From Flavobacteriales bacterium UBA2798 (GTDB lineage Bacteria > Bacteroidota > Bacteroidia > Flavobacteriales_D > UBA2798): 5,052 bases of DNA. The first letter of the stretch is position 1. Each line of letters starts with the position of its first letter. Under the pieces are notes generated by a model. The model worked only from the letters and a program-made list of their open reading frames with translations, was not told the DNA's origin and searched no databases. The position numbers and the translations under genes are program-made. Location: contig DEHO01000015.1 of NCBI GenBank assembly GCA_002351955.1, positions 20,082 to 25,133 of the forward strand. Direction: 5' to 3'. This document shows positions 1-5,052 of this stretch, piece after piece.

Positions 1-76
1 GACAACACTTTGAACAACAATAAAAACAAAGGGAACAATCGCAGCAAAAAGGTTTTAATTCTCCATCTTTGAGAGA
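1..76. other. Left-edge segment without a confident gene
   Basis: Two weak readings exist. On the plus strand, frame 1 is open from base 1 to TGA at 70-72 (tail ..SKKVLILHL), which could be the C-terminus of an upstream gene ending 4 bases before the CoA-transferase. On the minus strand an open frame from about base 59 outward reads IKTFLLRLFPLFLLLFKVL, like a signal or membrane segment at the start of a divergent gene, but it has no ATG (TTG possible). The strand is A-rich, so hydrophobic antisense text is expected by chance. Confidence 0.25.
64..71 (+). promoter_or_regulatory. Possible -7 element for the CoA-transferase/GNAT pair
   Basis: CATCTTTG matches seven of eight positions' constraint of TAnnTTTG except the first base (C for T). 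It ends 5 bases before the ATG. No TTTG or TTG is found at the expected -33 distance. The pair could instead be read through from a gene to the left, since frame 1 is open from the edge to a TGA at 70-72. Confidence 0.3.
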
Positions 77-1141
77 ATGAAAGATTTGCAAATTGTTGAA
101 CTGGCTTCCGTGCTGGCAGGTCCCTCGGTGGGAATGTTCTTTGCCGAACTAGGTGCTACTGTTATCAAAATAGAAAACAAAAAAACCGGTGGCGATGTCA
201 CCCGCACCTGGCGTTTGCCCAGCGAATCGGAAGAAGGTGTTTCGGCCTATTTCAGCAGTGTGAACTGGGGCAAGCAGCATCTTTTCCTTGATCTCAATGA
301 TCCGCAGGATCGAGCTATTGCACTTGCGCAAATTGCAAAAGCTGATATTGTCATTTCTAATTACAAAGAGGGTGATGATATTAAATTAGGGATGGATTAT
401 GCATCACTGGAAAAACTGAACAACAAACTTATTTACGGCAGAATTTCAGGATTTGGTCCGGGCGATGAGCGTCCTGCCTTCGACGTGGTTTTACAAGCGG
501 AAAGCGGCTTTATGGCCATGAACGGAACGCCGGATAGTGGTCCCCTTAAAATGCCTGTTGCCTTGATCGATGTGCTTGCTGCCCATCAACTGAAAGAAGC
601 ATTGTTACTGGCTTTAATAAAACGCGACAAAAAAGGCGAAGGCAGTTATGTGAATGTGTCGCTGTACGATTCTGCGGTTTGTTCGCTGATGAATCAGGCT
701 ACCAATTACCTCATGGCACATCATATTCCGGGCCGACAGGGATCGCTGCATCCCAATATTGCTCCTTACGGAGAAACGTTTATTACCAACGACAAACGCT
801 TTGTTGTACTCGCAGTTGGTAATGATGCTCAGTTTAAATTGTTGTGCAATACATTGGGCGATCCGATGATGCCAACGCTGGAGCGGTACAAAACCAATCC
901 TGAACGGGTTAAAAACAGAAAAATGCTGTACGACGAACTTGCTCCTTTGTTCTATCAGTACGATCGCGATTCGCTGATGGACTTGCTGATCAAAAACGGA
1001 ATTCCTGCAGGTGCAGTTCGCAGTATGGACGAAGTTTTTTCCGACCATCGTTCGCAGTCGCTTTTACTTGGAGAGGAAGTCGACGGACAAATGACCATTC
1101 GCGTTCGCTCCACCGCATTTGACCCTAACACTGTATTATGA
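77..1141 (+). CDS. Family III (CaiB/BaiF) CoA-transferase, 354 aa
   Basis: Enzymes of this family move CoA between an acyl-CoA and a free acid through an aspartyl-CoA anhydride; they are cytoplasmic, often dimers with interlocked subunits. Visible hallmarks are the N-terminal LAGP...FFAELGATVIKIEN segment (about residues 13-34), SGFGPG (124-129), FDVVLQAESGFMAMNG (135-150), and ALIDVLAAHQ around Asp165, which sits where the catalytic aspartate of formyl-CoA transferase lies. KGEGSYVNVSLYDSA (186-200) is the usual segment after it. The GHDINY motif of alpha-methylacyl-CoA racemases is absent, so a transferase is favoured over a racemase. At 354 residues it is shorter than the roughly 380-430 typical of the family; it ends soon after RVRSTAFDP, without the usual C-terminal tail with GEHT-like motif. 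The downstream frame is another real gene, so no frameshift is evident. The ATG at 77 directly precedes the conserved N-terminus. The stop overlaps the next gene as ATGA. The CoA substrate cannot be told from sequence. Confidence 0.9.
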   Translation: MKDLQIVELASVLAGPSVGMFFAELGATVIKIENKKTGGDVTRTWRLPSESEEGVSAYFSSVNWGKQHLFLDLNDPQDRAIALAQIAKADIVISNYKEGDDIKLGMDYASLEKLNNKLIYGRISGFGPGDERPAFDVVLQAESGFMAMNGTPDSGPLKMPVALIDVLAAHQLKEALLLALIKRDKKGEGSYVNVSLYDSAVCSLMNQATNYLMAHHIPGRQGSLHPNIAPYGETFITNDKRFVVLAVGNDAQFKLLCNTLGDPMMPTLERYKTNPERVKNRKMLYDELAPLFYQYDRDSLMDLLIKNGIPAGAVRSMDEVFSDHRSQSLLLGEEVDGQMTIRVRSTAFDPNTVL

Positions 1142-1569
1142 TCCGGATTATTCAGCCACAAACAGAGTCGGAAATCGAAAACTACTTTCTTCTTCGCTGG
1201 CAAACCTTGCGCGCACCGTGGAATCAACCCCGGGGTACTGAGCGTGATGATAAAGAAAATGAATGCATCCACTTTCTGGCGCTTGAAAACGAAACACCAA
1301 TGGGCGTTTGTCGCTTGCAATACAACGACGCCACAAATGCACAGGTTCGTTTTATGGGAGTTGCAGAAGCAGGTAGGGGAAAAGGAATTGGAAAATTACT
1401 TTTACTCGAAGCTGAAAAAATTGCCAAAGAAAGCGGTCACCAAAAAATGATTCTTCAGGCAAGAGAAAATGCAGTTCCGTTTTACGAGCGATGCGGTTAC
1501 ACCATTACTGAAAAAACATTTCTACTCTGGGAAACAATACAACATTACCTGATGGAGAAAAAACTTTGA
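1138..1569 (+). CDS. GNAT acetyltransferase resembling the N-terminal domain of YiiD/FabY, 143 aa
   Basis: This is a compact GCN5-related N-acetyltransferase. Acetyl-CoA binding motif A is RFMGVAEAGRGKGIGKLL (residues 71-88), with the R-G-K-G-I-G pyrophosphate loop at 80-85. Motif B is FYERCGY at 115-121. Recalled from memory, the N-terminal half of E. coli YiiD (FabY) shows the same landmarks: FRW..LR.P..QP(K/R)G(S/T)ERD (here residues 20-37), RFM before motif A, ARE.AV.F then a glycine-containing strand, and a closing I(Q/R)H(F/Y)LM (here 134-139). YiiD also carries a C-terminal hot-dog domain linked to acyl-ACP metabolism; that domain is absent here and the protein ends two residues after MEK. 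Its substrate is therefore open: a small molecule, a protein, or an acyl carrier. The start ATG overlaps the CoA-transferase stop (ATGA), so the two are probably one mRNA with coupled translation, suggesting a shared CoA-thioester context. Confidence is high for GNAT and moderate for the YiiD kinship. Confidence 0.87.
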   Translation: MIRIIQPQTESEIENYFLLRWQTLRAPWNQPRGTERDDKENECIHFLALENETPMGVCRLQYNDATNAQVRFMGVAEAGRGKGIGKLLLLEAEKIAKESGHQKMILQARENAVPFYERCGYTITEKTFLLWETIQHYLMEKKL

Positions 1570-1586
1570 AGTGTAAAAGCTTGAAC

Positions 1587-2171
1587 TTAATTTTCAGATG
1601 ACTTTTCCTTGAGACGTTTCAGTTCTTCCACAAATTTCTCATTCAGGAATTTCCTTAATTTCTCTGCTTCTTCTTCGGAGAGTTGAACACCAAAACGAAC
1701 CTCACGATCCTGATACAGGAAACGGAGGCGCTCACCACCAATTACCCAGAACGAATCGGCCAGCACATTCGAAAACCCGGGTTTGATTTCGGCCAATCCG
1801 AATTCTTTAATGTTATCGATATAATATTCGTAAGCCTTGCCATAGGTTCGAACAGAGCGTTTGTAGATCAGTCGTCCTTCTTCAATCTTCAGCAGCTCCA
1901 CTCCTTTTCTTCTCCACAGCCACACATATCCGATCCGGTACTCGTAATACAGCCAGAAAACCAGAAACGCGACAATCATCCGCTTCATTTCCACAGGGTA
2001 ATCGAGGAACAATTGCGCGATAAAGAGGAGTCCGGAGAATGTCCATGCAAACACCCAAAAAGTGAGCAACAGCTGTTTACGGTCATCAAGTCGTGGTGAG
2101 ATGACTACTGTCGAAAAGCCCTCGTGTTGTTTGTAACTGATACGTTCTGAGATCTGTTTTATGGAGGCCAT
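1587..2171 (-). CDS. Uncharacterised membrane protein, two TM helices and a probable bacterial PH-like domain, 194 aa
   Basis: I do not recognise a named family. The protein has a polar N-terminus (1-32), a hydrophobic helix at about 33-56 (LLLTFWVFAWTFSGLLFIA), a short loop with YPVEMKR (58-64), and a second helix at about 65-86 rich in W and Y. The soluble part from 87 reads as alternating short beta strands (ELLKIEEGRLIYKRSV, YYIDNIKEFGLAE, SFWVIGGERLRFLYQ, REVRFGVQL) closed by a charged helix (EEEAEKLRKFLNEKFVEELKRLKEK, about 166-190; shown in pieces elsewhere). Strands then a capping helix after a TM hairpin is the architecture of small bacterial PH-domain (bPH/YdbS-like) membrane proteins, an inference from pattern only. 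Positive residues after helix two (WRRKG) suggest the domain is cytoplasmic. The ATG at 2169-2171 is the only start in frame before an upstream stop, and a perfect TAnnTTTG lies 4 bases before it. It converges on the GNAT gene with 17 bases between stops. Confidence 0.82.
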   Translation of the reverse strand: MASIKQISERISYKQHEGFSTVVISPRLDDRKQLLLTFWVFAWTFSGLLFIAQLFLDYPVEMKRMIVAFLVFWLYYEYRIGYVWLWRRKGVELLKIEEGRLIYKRSVRTYGKAYEYYIDNIKEFGLAEIKPGFSNVLADSFWVIGGERLRFLYQDREVRFGVQLSEEEAEKLRKFLNEKFVEELKRLKEKSSEN

Positions 2172-2175
2172 GCGG

Positions 2176-2183
2176 CAAAAATA
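2176..2183 (-). promoter_or_regulatory. Bacteroidota -7 element for the PH-like membrane protein gene
   Basis: On the minus strand TATTTTTG is a full match to TAnnTTTG, and it ends 4 bases before the ATG. A TTG lies 22 bases upstream, somewhat further than the usual about 19, so the -33 is weak. The spacing implies transcription starting at or next to the start codon. Confidence 0.6.
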
Positions 2184-2260
2184 CCCAAATCCCCCACTGT
2201 GCTAACAAGCGGGTGTGATTTATTCCTTCAATATTATCGCGGCTTTTCGTTTTCAGGCAT

Positions 2261-2268
2261 TATATTTG
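2261..2268 (+). promoter_or_regulatory. Bacteroidota -7 element for the TPR gene
   Basis: TATATTTG is a full match to TAnnTTTG. It lies 33 bases before the ATG at 2302, giving a predicted leader of about 30 A-rich bases without a Shine-Dalgarno sequence. No TTTG is seen at the -33 position. It supports the start at 2302 rather than 2215. Confidence 0.6.
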
Positions 2269-2301
2269 TTTTGTCTCAATCAAACCAAAACCATTACCAT
2301 T

Positions 2302-3069
2302 ATGAAACGCCTGATGATCCTTCTTGCCGTGTTCCTTTATGCCGGCTCTAACCTGCTGAAAGCCCAGGAATACGAAGACCTCGCAGCGCTTTGGGTTGAC
2401 CAGAAGTACGAAAAACTGGCCGATAAGGCTTTTAAGTACACTGAAAAGGACAAATCCAAAAACGATCCCCTGCCCTACCTCTACCTGGCGAAAGCACTTT
2501 ACCGCATTTCGCTCGACGAGAAACTCCGTGCTAAGGAAGAATTCAAAAAATCGGAAGCTGAAGCGCTGAGCTATTCGGTGAAGTACAAGAAAAAAGACAA
2601 AAACGGAATCTATAAAGTGGATGCCGACAAGTTTTTTGCTGAAATGAAAAAAACGTATTTCGAGCAAACCGAAAACTATTATGAGTCGGGCGACTTTAAA
2701 AAAGCGTTGGCTATTCTTAAAAAGGTAGTACAATTCGATCCTGAAAACCCGGGTGCATGGATTGTGAAAGCAATCTGCGAGTTCGAAATGAAAAACAAAA
2801 CCGAAGCGGTAAACAATGCCAATGCCGGAGTTGATTTCGTTAAGAAGATTCAGAATTTCAACGATCTTCTGGAGCCTGATCAGGACTTTATGCGCTTCGC
2901 TTTAATGGCCTACGCCAACTACCTGGTAAAAACGAAAGATGTTCCCAACGCGAAAAAAATTATTTCACTGGGGTACCAGTATTATTCCAAAACAAAAGAT
3001 GACAACGGCGAAGCCATTAAAGGAAATGAAGATTACGTTGCGCTTTACAACAAACTCGTCAACGGTTGA
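2302..3069 (+). CDS. Secreted TPR-like repeat protein, 255 aa
   Basis: The start at 2302 is chosen over an in-frame ATG at 2215 because translation from 2302 opens with a classical signal peptide (MKRLMILLAVFLYAGSNLLKAQ), with likely signal peptidase I cleavage after Ala21. A perfect -7 promoter element also lies inside the would-be extension, at 2261-2268. The mature protein is lysine-rich and helical, with TPR-like units: an early pair around residues 24-70 (LAALWVDQKYEKLADKAF, then YLYLAKALYRIS), the clearest unit at about 116-149 (YYESGDFKKALAILKKVVQFDPENP), and a continuation at 150-180 (AWIVKAICEFEMKNKTEAV). No lipobox cysteine, beta-barrel or catalytic motif is visible, so it is probably a periplasmic scaffold or adaptor of unknown partner. 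Its 3' end overlaps bioA on the other strand by 25 bp, and its likely terminator lies inside bioA. No specific function can be assigned. Confidence 0.86.
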   Translation: MKRLMILLAVFLYAGSNLLKAQEYEDLAALWVDQKYEKLADKAFKYTEKDKSKNDPLPYLYLAKALYRISLDEKLRAKEEFKKSEAEALSYSVKYKKKDKNGIYKVDADKFFAEMKKTYFEQTENYYESGDFKKALAILKKVVQFDPENPGAWIVKAICEFEMKNKTEAVNNANAGVDFVKKIQNFNDLLEPDQDFMRFALMAYANYLVKTKDVPNAKKIISLGYQYYSKTKDDNGEAIKGNEDYVALYNKLVNG

Positions 3070-4331
3070 TGGCTTAATCCGGCTATAGCCTGATAAGCGA
3101 TTTCCAGTTCATCATCCGTTACACAGTACGGAGGTAGCACATACACCACATTCCCCAAAGGCCTCATCAAGAGGCCTTTTTTTATAAAGTAAGCGTACAA
3201 TTTATCACGCAGATCATTGAAATAGGAAGTGGAATTCCCGGTTTCAAATTCAATGGCCAGAATGGTTCCGGTTGAACGAACAGCTCTGAAATTGGGCGAA
3301 CCCGAATACTGTTTTACAAATGCTTTATGCTTTTGCGTAATGCGTTCGATGGATGCCTGGGTTGCAGGATGCTCAAACAATTCGAGTGAAGCAATTGCAG
3401 CAGCGCAGGCCAGCGGATTGGCCGTGTAGGAATGTCCGTGATACAATGCTTTCATTTTATCGTCCGAATAAAACGCATCGTAAATAAATGCTTTGCAGGC
3501 TGTCAACCCCAAGGGTAAAAATCCACCTGTTATTCCCTTTGAAACGCAAATGATATCCGGCTTTTCTGCAATGTGATCGAAGGCGAATAATTTCCCGGTG
3601 CGACCCATCCCGGTAAATACTTCGTCAGCTATAATCAGCACACCTTTTTCACGGCAGCGTTTCACGATCTCATTCAGCATTTCAGGCGCATACATCACCA
3701 TACCTGCACTTCCTTGTACTAGTGGTTCAAGAATAATGGCTGCCGGTTCCTGACTTCGCAAAAGTGAATCCAACACCTCCAAACATTCTTGTTCTCTTCC
3801 CTGCACAGGAACGGGAATGTGATCGACTTCAAAAAAAAGCGATTCAAATGCAGTATTAAAAACAGAACGACCACCAACAGCCATTGCACCGAATGTATCG
3901 CCGTGGTAGGCATTCTCAAATGCAATGATGCGTGTTCTTGCTTTTCCCTTATTGTGAAAATACTGAATGGCCATTTTGAGTGCTACCTCAACCGCAGTGG
4001 AACCATTGTCTGAAAAAAACAAACGCGAAGGATTTCCGGGCAATAAGGGAAGTAATTTTTCTGCAACCACAACTGCAGGTTCATGCGTAAATCCGGCGAA
4101 GATAACCTGATCCAATTTTTTCACCTGCTCCGTTATTCGCTCAATGCTGTGTGGATGAGCATGACCATGTACATTCACCCACCACGAAGAAATCATATCG
4201 AGTAACACACTGCCATCTTCCAGAAAAATCTTCGTCCCTTCAGCCCCAACAACAGCAGGAAGTTTTCCCTGCAATTTCATTTGGGTAAAGGGATGCCAGA
4301 TAGTGGCCTGGTCGCGATCGCTGATATTCAT
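3045..4331 (-). CDS. bioA: BioA: 8-amino-7-oxononanoate (KAPA) to 7,8-diaminopelargonate (DAPA) aminotransferase, biotin synthesis, 428 aa
   Basis: This PLP enzyme converts KAPA to DAPA, the step before dethiobiotin synthetase, in the cytoplasm. Full length and full motif set are present: IWHPFTQ (11-17), SSWWVNVHGHAHP (48-60) with the Trp pair equivalent to E. coli W52-W53, NAYHGDTFGAM (140-150), ADEV with PLP-ring Asp236, GMGRTGK (241-247), SKGITGG with Schiff-base Lys265, HGHSYTANPLACA (298-310) with phosphate-binding Thr303, and MRPLGNVVYVLPPY (389-402) with Arg390 equivalent to the substrate-binding Arg391 of E. coli. The E. coli SAM-contacting Tyr17 is Phe15 here, and HGHSYT resembles the lysine-using Bacillus enzyme, so the amino donor is uncertain. 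The start is fixed by the WHPFTQ motif ten residues in. No other biotin gene lies in this window. Upstream is a terminator, so bioA probably has its own promoter. Its 3' end overlaps the TPR gene by 25 bp. Confidence 0.95.
   Translation of the reverse strand: MNISDRDQATIWHPFTQMKLQGKLPAVVGAEGTKIFLEDGSVLLDMISSWWVNVHGHAHPHSIERITEQVKKLDQVIFAGFTHEPAVVVAEKLLPLLPGNPSRLFFSDNGSTAVEVALKMAIQYFHNKGKARTRIIAFENAYHGDTFGAMAVGGRSVFNTAFESLFFEVDHIPVPVQGREQECLEVLDSLLRSQEPAAIILEPLVQGSAGMVMYAPEMLNEIVKRCREKGVLIIADEVFTGMGRTGKLFAFDHIAEKPDIICVSKGITGGFLPLGLTACKAFIYDAFYSDDKMKALYHGHSYTANPLACAAAIASLELFEHPATQASIERITQKHKAFVKQYSGSPNFRAVRSTGTILAIEFETGNSTSYFNDLRDKLYAYFIKKGLLMRPLGNVVYVLPPYCVTDDELEIAYQAIAGLSHQPLTSLL
3157..3183 (+). 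terminator. Intrinsic terminator for the TPR gene, embedded in bioA
   Basis: A perfect 9-bp stem AAAGGCCTC (3157-3165) / GAGGCCTTT (3171-3179) with a 5-base loop ATCAA is followed by more T, giving seven consecutive T (3177-3183). On the plus strand this is a canonical Rho-independent terminator 87 bases after the TPR stop. On the minus strand the hairpin is followed by only three T and then GGGG, so it should not stop bioA transcription. It is entirely coding for bioA residues about 385-392. Confidence 0.82.
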
Positions 4332-4336
4332 TCCGC

Positions 4337-4343
4337 CAAATTA
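4337..4343 (-). promoter_or_regulatory. Possible -7-like element for bioA
   Basis: On the minus strand TAATTTG resembles TAnnTTTG with one spacer base missing, and it ends 5 bases before the bioA ATG. Any -33 element would have to lie inside the lolA terminator hairpin, and none matching TTTG is seen there at about 19 bases. Low confidence. Confidence 0.28.
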
Positions 4344-4347
4344 GCAC

Positions 4348-4375
4348 AAAAAAAAAGAGACCCTGAGGTCTCTTT
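4348..4375 (-). terminator. Intrinsic terminator after lolA
   Basis: Read on the minus strand, AAAGAGACC (4375-4367) pairs perfectly with GGTCTCTTT (4362-4354) around a 4-base loop. The right arm runs into a total of nine T (4356-4348). It starts 16 bases beyond the lolA stop. On the plus strand the stem is followed by only TTTCTG, so it is strongly directional. It separates lolA from bioA and ends 16 bases before the bioA start. Confidence 0.9.
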
Positions 4376-4391
4376 CTGTTGAAGCAAAGAA

Positions 4392-5036
4392 TTAATCCTT
4401 GTAAATCGTATAACCGGGGTATTTGGCTTTATCAAATTTGAAATCGGCATCGTTTATAGGCACATTAGGTACCAGTTTCAATAATTTGTACGTCAGCACA
4501 TCGCCTTCTTTTCCTTTTACAATCACACTGTGTACTTCGTTGGTTGCCTTATTGATCTTCACTATCACCGTGTGGAATTTCGCTTTGGCAGGATTAGTCG
4601 GAAAGAGATGGATCTCAATAAGTGTTACACCTCCAACGGCTTCTTCCTTGATCCATTTGTATTTGAAATCCTTCTCCCAAAGATTAAACATCTTGGTTGG
4701 ATTCAGCAACTCATCATCACCGCTTTCATCGATCGGATTTTCATAGACTTCCTTTTCCTTCAGAAGAATGGTCCAAACCGTTTTACCATCACTGATGATC
4801 TTTTGATCCTTGGTCTCAATGATGTATTTATCGCCCTTGATAATTGCTTTCCCGTTATAGTTTTCATCCACTTTATCTTTTTTGAGGTTGGTGGAAAACT
4901 CAACACTATAGCTGGTATAGCCTTTGATTTTTTTGCTGACTTCATCCAATACGGCCTTGGCCTTGGGGTCTTTATCCTGTGCAAAAAGGCTGAATCCGCC
5001 GGCAAGGAAAAGGGTCAGAAAGAAGATGGTTCTCAT
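4392..5036 (-). CDS. lolA: LolA-like periplasmic outer-membrane lipoprotein carrier, 214 aa
   Basis: LolA accepts lipoproteins from the LolCDE transporter and carries them across the periplasm to the outer membrane. Here a signal peptide (MRTIFFLTLFLAGGFSLFAQ) is probably cleaved after Ala19. The mature part starts with helix DPKAKAVLDEVSKKIKGYTS (23-42) and continues as antiparallel strands: YSVEFSTNLKK, YNGKAIIKGDKYIIET (60-75), QKIISDGKTVWTILLKEKEVYEN (78-100; the SDGKTVW turn is typical of the family), a helix-loop with PTKMFNLW (113-120), then strands TLIEIHLFP and FHTVIVKINKATNEVHSVIV, ending FKFDKAKYPGYTIYKD. Length matches LolA (about 200). Sequence divergence from proteobacterial LolA is large, as usual in Bacteroidota, which lack a clear LolB; related LolA/LppX-fold proteins cannot be fully excluded. 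The ATG at 5034-5036 begins the signal peptide. In Bacteroidota this gene often follows ftsK (recalled, out of view here). A strong terminator follows 16 bases after the stop. Confidence 0.8.
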   Translation of the reverse strand: MRTIFFLTLFLAGGFSLFAQDKDPKAKAVLDEVSKKIKGYTSYSVEFSTNLKKDKVDENYNGKAIIKGDKYIIETKDQKIISDGKTVWTILLKEKEVYENPIDESGDDELLNPTKMFNLWEKDFKYKWIKEEAVGGVTLIEIHLFPTNPAKAKFHTVIVKINKATNEVHSVIVKGKEGDVLTYKLLKLVPNVPINDADFKFDKAKYPGYTIYKD

Positions 5037-5052
5037 AAGTTTGTGTCTTTGT

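Larger units (their letters stand above)
2172..2301. promoter_or_regulatory. Divergent intergenic region between the membrane protein and TPR genes
   Basis: This 130-base region separates two genes transcribed away from each other and holds the two -7 elements listed separately. It is AT-rich near the TPR start (TTATATTTGTTTTG) and has a C-run (CCCCC at 2201-2205 region) near the other. I see no convincing operator palindrome, riboswitch or small gene in it. Confidence 0.55.

Noticed and set aside
614..1048. Minus-strand open frame of about 144 codons opposite the CoA-transferase
   Set aside because: It lies wholly antisense to a gene with clear family motifs, and its translation has no recognisable domain.
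955..1320. Minus-strand open frame of about 121 codons spanning the CoA-transferase/GNAT junction
   Set aside because: It is antisense to two well-supported genes and crosses their junction; composition is not protein-like.
1540..1610. Bidirectional terminator between the converging GNAT and membrane protein genes
   Set aside because: The 17-base gap has only AAGCTT and loose GAAAA/TTTTC matches; no stem of useful length followed by T could be built.
1683..2099. Plus-strand open frame of about 138 codons opposite the membrane protein gene
   Set aside because: The minus-strand reading has coherent TM helices and a promoter element, while the plus-strand translation shows no structure or start context.
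2196..2220. CAC..GTG half-site palindrome in the divergent region (CACTGTGC..GGGTGTG)
   Set aside because: Too short and imperfect to distinguish from chance, and not positioned symmetrically to either promoter.
2215..2301. N-terminal extension of the TPR protein from the ATG at 2215
   Set aside because: It would bury the signal peptide, and the likely promoter -7 element lies inside it.
2260..2733. Minus-strand open frame of about 157 codons, Phe-rich, opposite the TPR gene
   Set aside because: Its hydrophobicity is the complement of lysine codons (AAA/AAG become TTT/CTT) in the real gene.

Overview
The window looks like ordinary chromosomal DNA of a member of the Bacteroidota (Flavobacteriia/Chitinophagia-like; I cannot place it more finely). 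Three things point that way. Genes are not preceded by clear Shine-Dalgarno sequences. Elements matching the Bacteroidota sigma -7 consensus TAnnTTTG sit upstream of several starts: TATTTTTG at 2176-2183 on the minus strand and TATATTTG at 2261-2268 on the plus strand. Exported proteins have signal peptides ending in ..AQ, typical of the phylum. I see no mobile element, CRISPR array, tRNA, rRNA or phage gene.

Layout, left to right. The first 76 bases hold no confident gene. A plus-strand pair follows: a family III (CaiB/BaiF) CoA-transferase (77-1141) whose stop overlaps the start of a GNAT acetyltransferase (1138-1569) as ATGA. The GNAT resembles the N-terminal half of E. coli YiiD/FabY. Facing it is a two-helix membrane protein with a probable PH-like cytoplasmic domain (1587-2171, minus). 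A divergent promoter region (2172-2301) separates that gene from a secreted TPR-type protein (2302-3069, plus). The TPR gene runs tail-to-tail into bioA (3045-4331, minus), the aminotransferase of biotin synthesis, with a 25-bp overlap. At the right edge a LolA-like periplasmic lipoprotein carrier (4392-5036, minus) lies upstream of bioA, separated by a strong intrinsic terminator.

The genes do not form one pathway. Only the CoA-transferase/GNAT pair looks translationally coupled and may share a CoA-thioester task. bioA stands apart from other biotin genes within this window. LolA and the TPR protein are both envelope proteins but are transcribed separately.

The most interesting structure is in the DNA rather than the gene list. 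The only intrinsic terminator I can find for the TPR gene is a perfect 9-bp hairpin plus T-tract lying inside bioA, built from the codons of bioA's conserved RPLG substrate-arginine motif. Three starts also sit only 4-5 bases after a -7-like element, hinting at leaderless mRNAs. I found no convincing undescribed multi-gene system.
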